Below, one piece after another: positions 1-5,358 of a stretch of 5,401 bases of DNA. The position numbers were made by a program, and so were the translations under genes. Source of the DNA: Methylacidiphilum sp. (GTDB lineage: Bacteria > Verrucomicrobiota > Verrucomicrobiia > CAIQCK01). Numbering within the stretch: position 1 is the first letter of the stretch; each line of letters begins with the position of its first letter. The notes under the pieces are model-generated. The model was not told the origin of the DNA. It saw only the letters and a program-made list of their open reading frames with translations, and did not search any database. Where the stretch lies: NCBI GenBank assembly GCA_020718125.1, contig DYDC01000198.1, forward strand, positions 1 through 5,401, in the 5' to 3' direction.

Positions 1-28
1 GGGACTTGATCGTGGTGCGTGTGTCAAG
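1..28 (-). repeat. REP-like repeat, left copy, inside the end of the baeRF-like gene
   Basis: The reverse complement of 1-28 starts CTTGACACACGCACC and ends ATCAAGTCCC. It differs from 5359-5386 by one base (A for G). The hairpin half seen in the right copy would lie just outside the window. The copy is in frame with the interrupted baeRF-like gene, giving LDTRTTIKS, so it may form or replace that gene's C-terminus. Confidence 0.65.
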
Positions 29-151
29 CTGCTCCAGCTTCAGCACCGCATCGAGCACATGTTGTGCGGTTGCCTCCACCGGCAACGCAATGGCGCCCGC
101 CAGCCGCGAACGCAACCGGTGCGGCAGCAGCCGCTCCAGGTCGCTGGTCGC
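1..151 (-). pseudogene. In-frame continuation of the baeRF-like gene after the TAA, running off the left edge
   Basis: The same frame as the upstream 216-codon part stays open for 50 codons to the window edge. It reads ATSDLERLLPHRLRSRLAGA and then IALPVEATAQHVLDAVLKLEQ without a break. This is what the last domain of baeRF/eRF1-like proteins looks like: AGP followed by a short acidic helix, a basic LLP..LR..L segment, then a strand and an EAT..HVLDA helix. Changing the TAA to GAA or CAA by one base would restore one uninterrupted protein. The last nine codons (LDTRTTIKS, 28-2) fall in a repeat that recurs inverted at 5359-5386, so the native C-terminus may also have been replaced by repeat sequence. 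The 3' end lies outside the window. A sequencing or assembly error at 154 is a possible alternative to true decay. Confidence 0.65.
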
Positions 152-802
152 TTAGATCGGGCCGGCCAGCATCAACCGGTCAAACGCGCGCGTGTTGATG
201 ATGGCATCCGACATTTCGGCCACGTGCCGCGGATGCCAGTGCGCGTGATGTTCGGCCCGGCGCTGGGCGCCCGCTTGTGAGCGCATCTGGTCGCTGCCCA
301 CCTTGCGGCTGCGCTGGACCGGGTCCGTGGCCGCCGTCTCCGCATGCTCTGCGATTTCGCCGAGCCAGACCGTGAAGAACCGCGCCCTGGCACGGTCGCT
401 CAGCGCGACGCGGTAACGCTCGTGCTCGTCCATCAACTCCAGCAACGGCCGGCCATACGGCGCGGCGGCCCAATGGGCCGTGTTCCGAAGCGGCACACGA
501 AACTCGCGGCTCCAGAAGAATGACTCCGTCGCGTCGCAGAACACGACCAGGCTTGGCGCGCCCGGCGTGTAATCGCCCAGGAAGCGCGGCACGCGGTTCA
601 CGCTGGCGGCAAATGCCTTGCGTTCCGGCCCGGCGCGGACCCGTTGCTCCGCCGTGCGGAGCATGGCCCGCAGCGCCGGCTCAAATCCCCGCGCCAATCG
701 CGCCGCCTGCGATTGCTGGACATCCAGATACACGCTGAGCATGTGATGATCCGGCTTGGTTTTCCGCCCGACGACCCCTTGGAGTTCGGCTCTCGAGGTC
801 AT
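152..802 (-). CDS. baeRF-type (bacterial eRF1/Vms1-like) protein, truncated by in-frame TAA
   Basis: This 216-codon reading frame resembles the bacterial homologues of archaeo-eukaryotic release factor eRF1 and Vms1 (baeRF families, most like family 10), which are thought to act on ribosomes or peptidyl-tRNA. Supporting segments in order are SVYLDV (23-28), a helical stretch near 36-65, PYGRPLLELMDE (115-126), YRVALSDRARARFFTVWLGE (130-149), the loop GSDQ (169-172) followed by a His/Arg-rich helix ending HVAEMSDAI (193-201), and FDRLMLAGPI (207-216). GSDQ sits where eRF1 has its GGQ loop, so Gln172 is the candidate functional residue. The ATG at 802 is well supported: AAGGAGGT lies 4 nt upstream. 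The frame stops at TAA (152-154) directly after LAGPI, where relatives continue. The same frame stays family-like to the left edge, so this is the front part of an interrupted or decayed gene. It lies 55 bp after the U32 gene. Family assignment is from recognition, not a search. Confidence 0.72.
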   Translation of the reverse strand: MTSRAELQGVVGRKTKPDHHMLSVYLDVQQSQAARLARGFEPALRAMLRTAEQRVRAGPERKAFAASVNRVPRFLGDYTPGAPSLVVFCDATESFFWSREFRVPLRNTAHWAAAPYGRPLLELMDEHERYRVALSDRARARFFTVWLGEIAEHAETAATDPVQRSRKVGSDQMRSQAGAQRRAEHHAHWHPRHVAEMSDAIINTRAFDRLMLAGPI

Positions 803-806
803 AACG

Positions 807-814
807 ACCTCCTT
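807..814 (-). promoter_or_regulatory. Strong Shine-Dalgarno of the baeRF-like gene
   Basis: The minus strand reads AAGGAGGT, the full anti-16S complement, followed by CGTT and then the ATG at 802. This is the strongest ribosome binding site in the window, and it fixes the start of the baeRF-like gene. It suggests the gene was well translated before it was interrupted. Confidence 0.85.
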
Positions 815-857
815 CCTTGACCAAACTTAGGAGCGAGGCGGGCCGCGGGCTTACAGC

Positions 858-3389
858 TCAGGCCATCGGCCCGCGCGTGACACCGAGCTGGTTGGAGAGC
901 TTCAACTCGCGCCAGAGCTGCGCGCCGGTGATCTCGCCGCGAAGCAGCCGGCGGTAGTTTTCGATCGTCGTCGCAACCTGCTCCGGCGGCTCGTTGAGGA
1001 ACTCGATGCGGAACCGGCGCGCGCCGAGCGCCAGCAGCCGCGCGACGTGCTCCGCGCCGGTCTGGGCCAGCGCGTTGAAGACCGTGTTGCGGCAGCCGGC
1101 GTCGGCCTTCACCGGATGCTCCGCGCCGACGCGGTCGCGCAGCCGCAGGTCGTGGCGGTCGCACGCCCGGCCGCAGTCGGTGTAGTCGGTGCCGCTGGTG
1201 AGGAACGCGCGGAACACGCAGTGCTCCATGTGAAACATCGGCACGTGCTGGTGGAGGGTGATTTCAAACCACGCCGGCGGCGCGGCGCGCAACAGCGCCT
1301 CCAGTTGCGCGATGTTCAGGTCGTAGCTGGCCGTCACGCGTTCCAAGCCAAAGCGGTGGATGAAGTAGTCCGCCGCTAGCGGGTTGGCGACGTTGAGTGA
1401 AAAGTCGCCGATGCGGCGGCAGTCCGAGAAGAACTTCAGATGGTCGTAGTTGCGGACCAGATAGCCATCTGCGTCGCAGGAGCGGACTTGGTTGAGAATC
1501 CACTCCTCGCCGGGCTTGGTGATGCGCGGCGGAGCGACAAAGAGGGCTGGGCACGGAGCATGGGGCGCGGAGCATGGGGCACGGAGCTTGGAGCGCAGTT
1601 GGACGGCGTCGCGATAGAGCTTCGGGTTTTCGAATTCGCAATAAACCGTCTCCACGCCGCAACGCAAAGCCGTTTCGAGTTGCCGCATGTTGCGGACGAG
1701 GACGATCAACTCAGCCTCCTTCTGCCCCGCGGCGGCTGCCATTCCGCAATCCGCAATCCGCATTCCGCATTCCTTCAGCGTCCATCGTTTCGGCTGCGCG
1801 CGCAGTGTCTCCAGTTGCGCGACCGTCTCGCGGCGGAGGCGGTTGAGTTCGCTCACCGGCAGCATCACAGCGCCTTCAAGGCGGTTCTCCAGCGCGTCGA
1901 GCCGGAACGGCGTGCCGCCCAGCCGGCCGAGTTGCTCGCGCAGGCGGTCGTCGGTCATCGGCTGGTTGTGCGCCGGCGCGAGCGGCATGGTCGAGGCGAG
2001 TTGCACGACGCGGCCGGTTTCGTCGCGCACGATCAACGTCAGCGGCGAGCCGGCGTGGCCGTGGACTTCCATCGTCACCGGCCTGTGATAACGCGGCTCA
2101 TCGCCGGCAAACGTCTGCCGCACCCGGCGGTCGAGTTCGGGATCGCTGGTCTTCCAAACCTTGTCGCCGGCGTGGATGCGCCGGAAATCCACGTCGCCAC
2201 GGCCGAACTCCAGGAGGGTCTCGTTGCCGCGGCGTTCGAGGGCATAGACGCGGCCGCCTTCCTCCTTTTCCTCCGGATGGCCCGCGTCGAAGACGACGCC
2301 GTCGCCGGGCTTGAGCGGGCCGTCCAGTTTCATGGCCACGCCGTCTCTTGCGATGCGAACGACTTCGCCGAGCAAGACGCCGCGTTTCTTGCCGAACCGG
2401 GCGTGGACGAGCGCCTGGTTGTTCGTGCCGCGCAACCAGCCGGTGTGCAGGCCGCGCGAGAACGCCATCTCCATGTCGTAACGCTCGGCGGGAGCGACGA
2501 GTGGCGAGTGGCGAGTGACGGGTGACGGGCCAAACAGTTTGTTGAATGCCTGACGATAGATGCGGGTGATGTTGGCGACGTATTCGGGGGACTTCAGCCG
2601 GCCTTCGATCTTGAACGCGGCGACGCCGGCGCGCACCAGTTCCGGCAACACCTCGATGCCGGCGAGGTCTTGCGGGCTGAGCAGGTAACGCCGGTCGCCG
2701 AGCGGGACCGGCTGGCCGTCGCAGATCAACTCGTAGGGCATGCGGCAGGCCTGCGCGCACTCGCCGCGATTGGCCGAGTGCCCGCCGAGCGACTCGCTGG
2801 TCAGGCACTGGCCGGAATAGGCCACGCAGAGCGCGCCGTGGATGAAGGTTTCCAACTCGATTGCGGATTGCGGATTGCAGATTGCGGATTGGATTCTCTC
2901 AATCTGTTTGATCGAGCATTCGCGGGCGAGGATGACGCGGCAACAGCCCAGTTCGCGGGCGAACTCGACACCGGCGGCGCTGGTGACCGTCATCTGGGTC
3001 GAGGCATGGATCGGAAAGTCCGGCGAAAGCTGGCGGATGAGGCGGCAGATGCCGATGTCCTGGACGATGGCGGCGTCCACGCCGGCGGCGATGATGGCGC
3101 GCAGGAACCGTTCCGCCTCGGCGAGTTCGTCGCTGAAGGCCAGGATGTTGAACGTGACGCAGCCGCAGACGCCGCGTCGGTGCAGGAACTCCATCAGCCG
3201 CGGCAGGCCGGCCAGCGTGAAGTTGTCGGCCCGCATCCGGGCGTTGAATTGTTCGAGACCGAAGTAGATGCCATCGGCGCCGTTCTCGACGGCGGCGCGG
3301 ACGCAATCCCAATCGCCCGCCGGCGCGAGCAGCGTGGGGCGCGCGGATGCCGCGCTGTTTGAATCAGCATGAGTCGCATCGTTTGCCAC
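858..3389 (-). CDS. U32 family protein with two U32-like domains and a DUF3656 (collagenase-like) domain; probable RlhA-type RNA hydroxylase relative
   Basis: This 843-residue protein belongs to family U32, named for collagenase-like proteases. Characterised members are tRNA/rRNA hydroxylation proteins (TrhP, RlhA) or ubiquinone hydroxylation partners (UbiU/UbiV) with Fe-S clusters. The N-terminal barrel starts LLAPAGDWDCVRAAVENGAD (20-39) and IYFGLEQFNAR. The family signature runs ETFIHGALCVAYSGQCLTS (180-198) and then ECAQACRMPY, giving Cys188, 195, 211 and 215, a plausible [4Fe-4S] set. Residues about 320-450 fit DUF3656, as in RlhA. Residues about 561-820 form a second barrel-like half with MEHCVF, TDCGRACD and AGCRNTVFNAL, giving a second set, Cys724, 739, 743 and 766. 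E. coli RlhA is about 650 residues, so this is a long version. Four heptanucleotide arrays are translated at about 166-177, 288-300, 540-550 and 598-614, in apparent loops or linkers. The start is GTG with no clear Shine-Dalgarno; no in-frame ATG or TTG lies nearby, so the start is uncertain. U32 membership is firm; the substrate is not. Confidence 0.9.
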   Translation of the reverse strand: MANDATHADSNSAASARPTLLAPAGDWDCVRAAVENGADGIYFGLEQFNARMRADNFTLAGLPRLMEFLHRRGVCGCVTFNILAFSDELAEAERFLRAIIAAGVDAAIVQDIGICRLIRQLSPDFPIHASTQMTVTSAAGVEFARELGCCRVILARECSIKQIERIQSAICNPQSAIELETFIHGALCVAYSGQCLTSESLGGHSANRGECAQACRMPYELICDGQPVPLGDRRYLLSPQDLAGIEVLPELVRAGVAAFKIEGRLKSPEYVANITRIYRQAFNKLFGPSPVTRHSPLVAPAERYDMEMAFSRGLHTGWLRGTNNQALVHARFGKKRGVLLGEVVRIARDGVAMKLDGPLKPGDGVVFDAGHPEEKEEGGRVYALERRGNETLLEFGRGDVDFRRIHAGDKVWKTSDPELDRRVRQTFAGDEPRYHRPVTMEVHGHAGSPLTLIVRDETGRVVQLASTMPLAPAHNQPMTDDRLREQLGRLGGTPFRLDALENRLEGAVMLPVSELNRLRRETVAQLETLRAQPKRWTLKECGMRIADCGMAAAAGQKEAELIVLVRNMRQLETALRCGVETVYCEFENPKLYRDAVQLRSKLRAPCSAPHAPCPALFVAPPRITKPGEEWILNQVRSCDADGYLVRNYDHLKFFSDCRRIGDFSLNVANPLAADYFIHRFGLERVTASYDLNIAQLEALLRAAPPAWFEITLHQHVPMFHMEHCVFRAFLTSGTDYTDCGRACDRHDLRLRDRVGAEHPVKADAGCRNTVFNALAQTGAEHVARLLALGARRFRIEFLNEPPEQVATTIENYRRLLRGEITGAQLWRELKLSNQLGVTRGPMA
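1549..1597. repeat. Heptanucleotide tandem array with 14-bp higher-order period inside the U32 gene
   Basis: Seven consecutive 7-mers are visible on the plus strand: GGGCACG, GAGCATG, GGGCGCG, GAGCATG, GGGCACG, GAGCTTG, GAGCGCA. Two unit types alternate, which gives a 14-bp period. On the coding strand it translates as about residues 598-614 of the U32 protein (part of LRAPCSAPHAPC), in the second half of the protein just before a conserved-looking FVAPPR segment. The array does not break the frame. Confidence 0.85.
1741..1775. repeat. Heptanucleotide tandem array (AATCCGC/ATTCCGC) inside the U32 gene
   Basis: The plus strand shows ATTCCGC, AATCCGC, AATCCGC, ATTCCGC and a degenerate ATTCCTT in direct succession. 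The coding strand reads GCGGATT/GCGGAAT units, translated as about residues 540-550 (ECGMRIADCGM). It lies in the linker between the middle domain and the second barrel. The same unit occurs in the opposite orientation at 2859-2893. Confidence 0.88.
2492..2526. repeat. Heptanucleotide tandem array (GAGTGGC type) inside the U32 gene
   Basis: Five 7-mers follow one another on the plus strand: GAGCGAC, GAGTGGC, GAGTGGC, GAGTGAC, GGGTGAC. On the coding strand they encode about residues 288-300 (PSPVTRHSPLVAP). This lies between the first U32 domain and the segment ERYDMEMAFSRGLHTGWLRG, where a loop is expected. The unit differs from the AATCCGC family but has the same period. Confidence 0.85.
2859..2893. 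repeat. Heptanucleotide tandem array (GATTGCG) inside the U32 gene
   Basis: The plus strand shows GATTGCG, GATTGCG, GATTGCA, GATTGCG and a partial GATTGGA. Rotated, the unit is GCGGATT, so this is the same family as the array at 1741-1775 but inverted relative to it. It is translated as about residues 166-177 (IQSAICNPQSAI), immediately before the ETFIHGALC signature of the first U32 domain. The frame is kept. Confidence 0.9.
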
Positions 3390-3572
3390 GGGAGTATTCG
3401 AGCACGGCTGGACGCAATCGGCAACTGCAAGCTGTCCGCCTGCGATTCGGCGTTGGCGTGGGTGACTTGTTCCGGGTGGGGTGGAGGCGATGGCTGGACC
3501 CGGTCAGCGCGCGGCTCAAGGGTCGTTGAAAACGACCAGTCGCTGTCCGGCAGCTTTGTTGATGAAGCCGGC
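3390..3572. other. 183-bp spacer between the alkyltransferase and U32 genes
   Basis: No convincing gene lies here. The frame upstream of the U32 GTG is open for some distance but has no ATG, GTG or TTG and no family similarity. The spacer holds a perfect stem-loop at 3521-3537 and part of another at the end of the alkyltransferase gene. I see no clear promoter for the U32 gene. Confidence 0.5.
3521..3537 (-). terminator. Stem-loop after the alkyltransferase gene, possible weak terminator
   Basis: GGTCGTT and AACGACC form a perfect 7-bp stem with a 3-nt loop, 35 bp downstream of the alkyltransferase stop. On the minus strand it is followed by CTTGAGCC, so there is no U-tract. It could be a factor-dependent or weak terminator, or an RNA-stabilising structure. 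Confidence 0.35.
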
Positions 3573-3583
3573 TTACTCCGGCT
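3566..3583. repeat. Small inverted repeat spanning the alkyltransferase stop codon
   Basis: AGCCGG (3566-3571) and CCGGCT (3578-3583) are perfect 6-bp arms around a 6-nt loop that contains the TAA stop at 3573-3575. No T-run follows on the minus strand. With the stem-loop at 3521-3537 it may form a two-hairpin end to the upstream transcription unit, but the function is not shown. Confidence 0.35.
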
Positions 3584-4091
3584 GCACGTTGGGGCCTTCG
3601 TCGAAGCCGACGCCTTCGAGGTCGAGGAGAAACTTCTTCCAGCCGCGCCCGCCTGAAAACCCGCCTGGCTTGCCGTTGCTCGCCACCGCGCGGTGGCAGG
3701 GGATCAACAGCGGCAACGGGTTCTGGCCGCACGCGGCGCCGACGGCGCGGCAGGCTTTGGGTCGGCCGACAGCGCGGGCGATCTCCGCGTAGGTGCGCGT
3801 CTGGCCGTGCGGGATGCGGCGCAACGCGCGCCAGACCGACCGCTGGAACGGCGTGGACTCGCCGGGGTCCACCGGGTAACAGAACTTGACCTCCTTGCCG
3901 TCGAAATAATCCCGCAGGTCGCGCGAGAGCCGGCGCAGCATCGCGTCGAGGCCCGCCGAGCTGCTCTTGCGCCGCCGCGCGCGGCCGCGCGGCAGCCGCA
4001 GCGTGCAAATGCCCTTGGGCGACAACTCCACGCGCATCTGGCCCGCCGGCGTCGCCAGCAGATAACTCTGTATGATCCGCTCCCGTTTCAT
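3573..4091 (-). CDS. ogt: Methylated-DNA--protein-cysteine S-methyltransferase (O6-alkylguanine-DNA alkyltransferase)
   Basis: This 172-residue protein directly repairs O6-alkylguanine (and O4-alkylthymine) in DNA by moving the alkyl group to its own cysteine, a single-turnover reaction. The N-terminal part (1-75) is the variable domain and includes the helix LRDYFDGKEVKF (59-70). The C-terminal DNA-binding domain is complete: TPFQRSVWRALRRIPHGQTR (80-99), TYAEIARAVGRPKACRAVG (100-118) with the likely Arg finger Arg115, the Asn hinge in GQNPLPLLIPCHRAV (Asn124), acceptor Cys132 in PCHR, and GGFSGGRGWKKFLLDLEG (143-160). There is no AdaA/AraC region, so it is of stand-alone Ogt/MGMT type. The ATG at 4091 is preferred over upstream extensions because homology starts there, AAGGG lies 7 nt upstream, and an earlier start would overlap the preceding gene. 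It follows the 158-residue membrane protein by 14 bp, so co-transcription is likely. All key residues are present, so it should be active. Confidence 0.95.
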   Translation of the reverse strand: MKRERIIQSYLLATPAGQMRVELSPKGICTLRLPRGRARRRKSSSAGLDAMLRRLSRDLRDYFDGKEVKFCYPVDPGESTPFQRSVWRALRRIPHGQTRTYAEIARAVGRPKACRAVGAACGQNPLPLLIPCHRAVASNGKPGGFSGGRGWKKFLLDLEGVGFDEGPNVQPE

Positions 4092-4105
4092 GGCACCACC
4101 CTTTG

Positions 4106-4582
4106 TCAGCAATTCTTCAGCGCCAGCAACAACAACGCCAGCGTCCCGATCAACAGGCCCAAACTCAACAAAAATCTGTTCCGCGCGATCCGCCGCTCGT
4201 AGCGCAGCGGGCGCACCGTCTTGAAACTGCCCACCGACAGGTAACTCACCAGCTTCGGGTCTGCCGGCCCGGGCCGCGGCGGAAACAAACCCTGCCACCA
4301 GCCCCGCAGCCAGCCCGGCTCCCGCGCGCCACGTCCGGCTTCCGCCGACGACCACAAGTCCCGCTCGCGGAGCAACCCCAGGTCTTCCGTGGCCTGCGGC
4401 TCGGCGGCGGGCGCCGGGGGCCGTCCCGGCGGGAACGCCGTCGCGGCGGGCCGGAACGCGCTGGCGGCCTTGGCGGGATGGCGCTGCAACTGGTGGATCT
4501 GCGACTCCAGACGGCGCATCTCTTTCTCGAGCGCGCGGAGTTCACGGTCCACGGCCCCATCCTTTTTCCGGAACAGCGGCAT
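4106..4582 (-). CDS. Small coiled-coil protein with C-terminal membrane anchor, function unknown
   Basis: I do not recognise a characterised family for this 158-residue protein. It starts MPLFRKKDG. It has a charged heptad-like helix (13-34, LRALEKEMRRLESQIHQLQR) suited to a short coiled coil, a low-complexity Pro/Ala linker (about 44-66), and a middle part with a Trp-rich WLRGWWQGLF (91-100). A conserved-looking block follows, KLVSYLSVGSFKTVRPLRYE (110-129), then the basic RRIARNR and one C-terminal hydrophobic helix (about 137-155) ending KNC. With positive charges before the helix and almost nothing after it, it looks like a tail-anchored protein with its N-terminus in the cytoplasm. The ATG at 4582 lies 5 bp after the stop of the preceding gene and has no strong Shine-Dalgarno, so translational coupling is likely. 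A longer in-frame start at 4864 is possible but lies wholly inside the upstream gene and is unlikely. Confidence 0.75.
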   Translation of the reverse strand: MPLFRKKDGAVDRELRALEKEMRRLESQIHQLQRHPAKAASAFRPAATAFPPGRPPAPAAEPQATEDLGLLRERDLWSSAEAGRGAREPGWLRGWWQGLFPPRPGPADPKLVSYLSVGSFKTVRPLRYERRIARNRFLLSLGLLIGTLALLLLALKNC

Positions 4583-4587
4583 CGGTG

Positions 4588-5238
4588 TTATCGCTTCAGA
4601 AGAATCGCCAGCAACATCAGCGCCACGACCAACAGCAACGGCAGCGTAAACCCAAGCCCGAGCTTCAGCGCCCGGCCAAAACTGATCCGGTCCAGCGGCG
4701 ACTCGGCCGCCGCCATCTGCTGCAACGGCGTCGGCGGCAGGTCCTCCGGTTTCCTGCCGGTCAGCGCCTCGATCTTCACGCACGCGCTGTTGAACTCCAT
4801 GCGCGCCGTCTCGATCGCCGCCAGCGCCCTCGACAGGTCCGACTTCAGCGTCTCGCTGGTCCAACCCGCGTCGTTCAGCGCCTCCACCGCCTCAAGCTGC
4901 TGCCGGAACTTTTCCCGCGCCCGCCCGACCAACTCCGTCATCCGTTGCGTCTCGACCTGTTCGCGCTCCAACACAACGAGACCGCGGTTGAGCGCCTCGA
5001 TGATCTCCGCGCGGCCGCGCGCGTATTCCTCGTGCCGCCGCCGCATCTCCTCCAGCTCGCCCTTGGCGCGCTCCAGATCGTCCTTCTTGCGCTGCAGCGC
5101 CAGAATCTGCTGGCGCGCCGCGTCCAGCGTCGTGTCCAACTCCTGCCGCGCGACCGGCGGCTGCGAGCCGGGTGGCCGGTTGTCGTGGCCCGGCGATGGC
5201 CGGAGAAGATCGGAATCGAATGAAGACTCGTCGGTCAT
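4588..5238 (-). CDS. Coiled-coil protein with C-terminal membrane anchor, function unknown
   Basis: This 216-residue protein is not one I can name. Residues 1-30 are polar and Pro-rich. Residues about 31-120 are highly charged and helical (RQQILALQRKKDDLERAKGE, then LEEMRRRHEEYARGRAEIIE), typical of a long coiled coil. A second helical stretch covers about 130-160. A Pro-containing linker (163-172) leads to a single hydrophobic segment (about 193-213, LGLGFTLPLLLVVALMLLAI) and ends LLKR. The plan is a cytoplasmic coiled coil with a C-terminal anchor. The ATG at 5238 is chosen over the upstream ATG at 5358 because AAAAGGAG lies 3 nt before it, the promoter candidate at 5295-5323 would lie inside the longer form, and the longer N-terminus looks non-coding. 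It is the first gene of the apparent operon and is nearly fused to the next membrane protein, which has the same overall plan, so the two may work together. Confidence 0.78.
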   Translation of the reverse strand: MTDESSFDSDLLRPSPGHDNRPPGSQPPVARQELDTTLDAARQQILALQRKKDDLERAKGELEEMRRRHEEYARGRAEIIEALNRGLVVLEREQVETQRMTELVGRAREKFRQQLEAVEALNDAGWTSETLKSDLSRALAAIETARMEFNSACVKIEALTGRKPEDLPPTPLQQMAAAESPLDRISFGRALKLGLGFTLPLLLVVALMLLAILLKR

Positions 5239-5241
5239 ACG

Positions 5242-5249
5242 CTCCTTTT
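5242..5249 (-). promoter_or_regulatory. Shine-Dalgarno of the first coiled-coil gene
   Basis: The minus strand reads AAAAGGAG, then CGT and the ATG at 5238. The spacing is short but the match is good. It decides the start at 5238 over the ATG at 5358. Confidence 0.7.
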
Positions 5250-5294
5250 GGCAATGGACGAACAATGCGTGCGATGCTCCTGAAAAGCGCGCGG

Positions 5295-5323
5295 ATGCTA
5301 CAGCAACCTCCGCAACCTGTAAA
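5295..5323 (-). promoter_or_regulatory. Candidate sigma70-type promoter for the three-gene unit
   Basis: On the minus strand TTTACA (5323-5318, five of six to TTGACA) and TAGCAT (5300-5295, four of six to TATAAT) are separated by exactly 17 nt. Transcription would start near 5288 and leave about a 50-nt leader before the ATG at 5238. It is the best promoter-like site in the window and lies where the operon promoter is expected. It is by-eye evidence only. Confidence 0.5.
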
Positions 5324-5358
5324 GCCAAGCGGAGCCGATTGTGGCCAGCCGGGCGCAA

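Noticed and set aside
1440..2525. A 361-codon open frame on the plus strand
   Set aside because: It lies wholly antisense to the U32 gene, whose conserved motifs are unmistakable. Its composition (Arg, Ala, Val rich) is what GC-rich codon bias produces on the opposite strand.
2859..2893. Possible CRISPR array or phase-variation switch
   Set aside because: The units are contiguous 7-mers without spacers, so it is not CRISPR. With only about five imperfect copies, frequent slippage is unlikely, and the neighbouring arrays show the same pattern in loop positions.
2670..3362. A 230-codon open frame on the plus strand
   Set aside because: It is antisense to the conserved first U32 domain and has no recognisable motif.
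4092..4355. An N-terminal extension of the alkyltransferase (88 extra residues)
   Set aside because: It would overlap the preceding gene's frame, has no family similarity, and the internal ATG has a ribosome binding site and the expected family length.
4585..5223. A 212-codon plus-strand frame rich in Arg, Gln and Leu
   Set aside because: It mirrors the coiled-coil gene on the minus strand, and its low-complexity content reflects the opposite strand of charged-helix codons.
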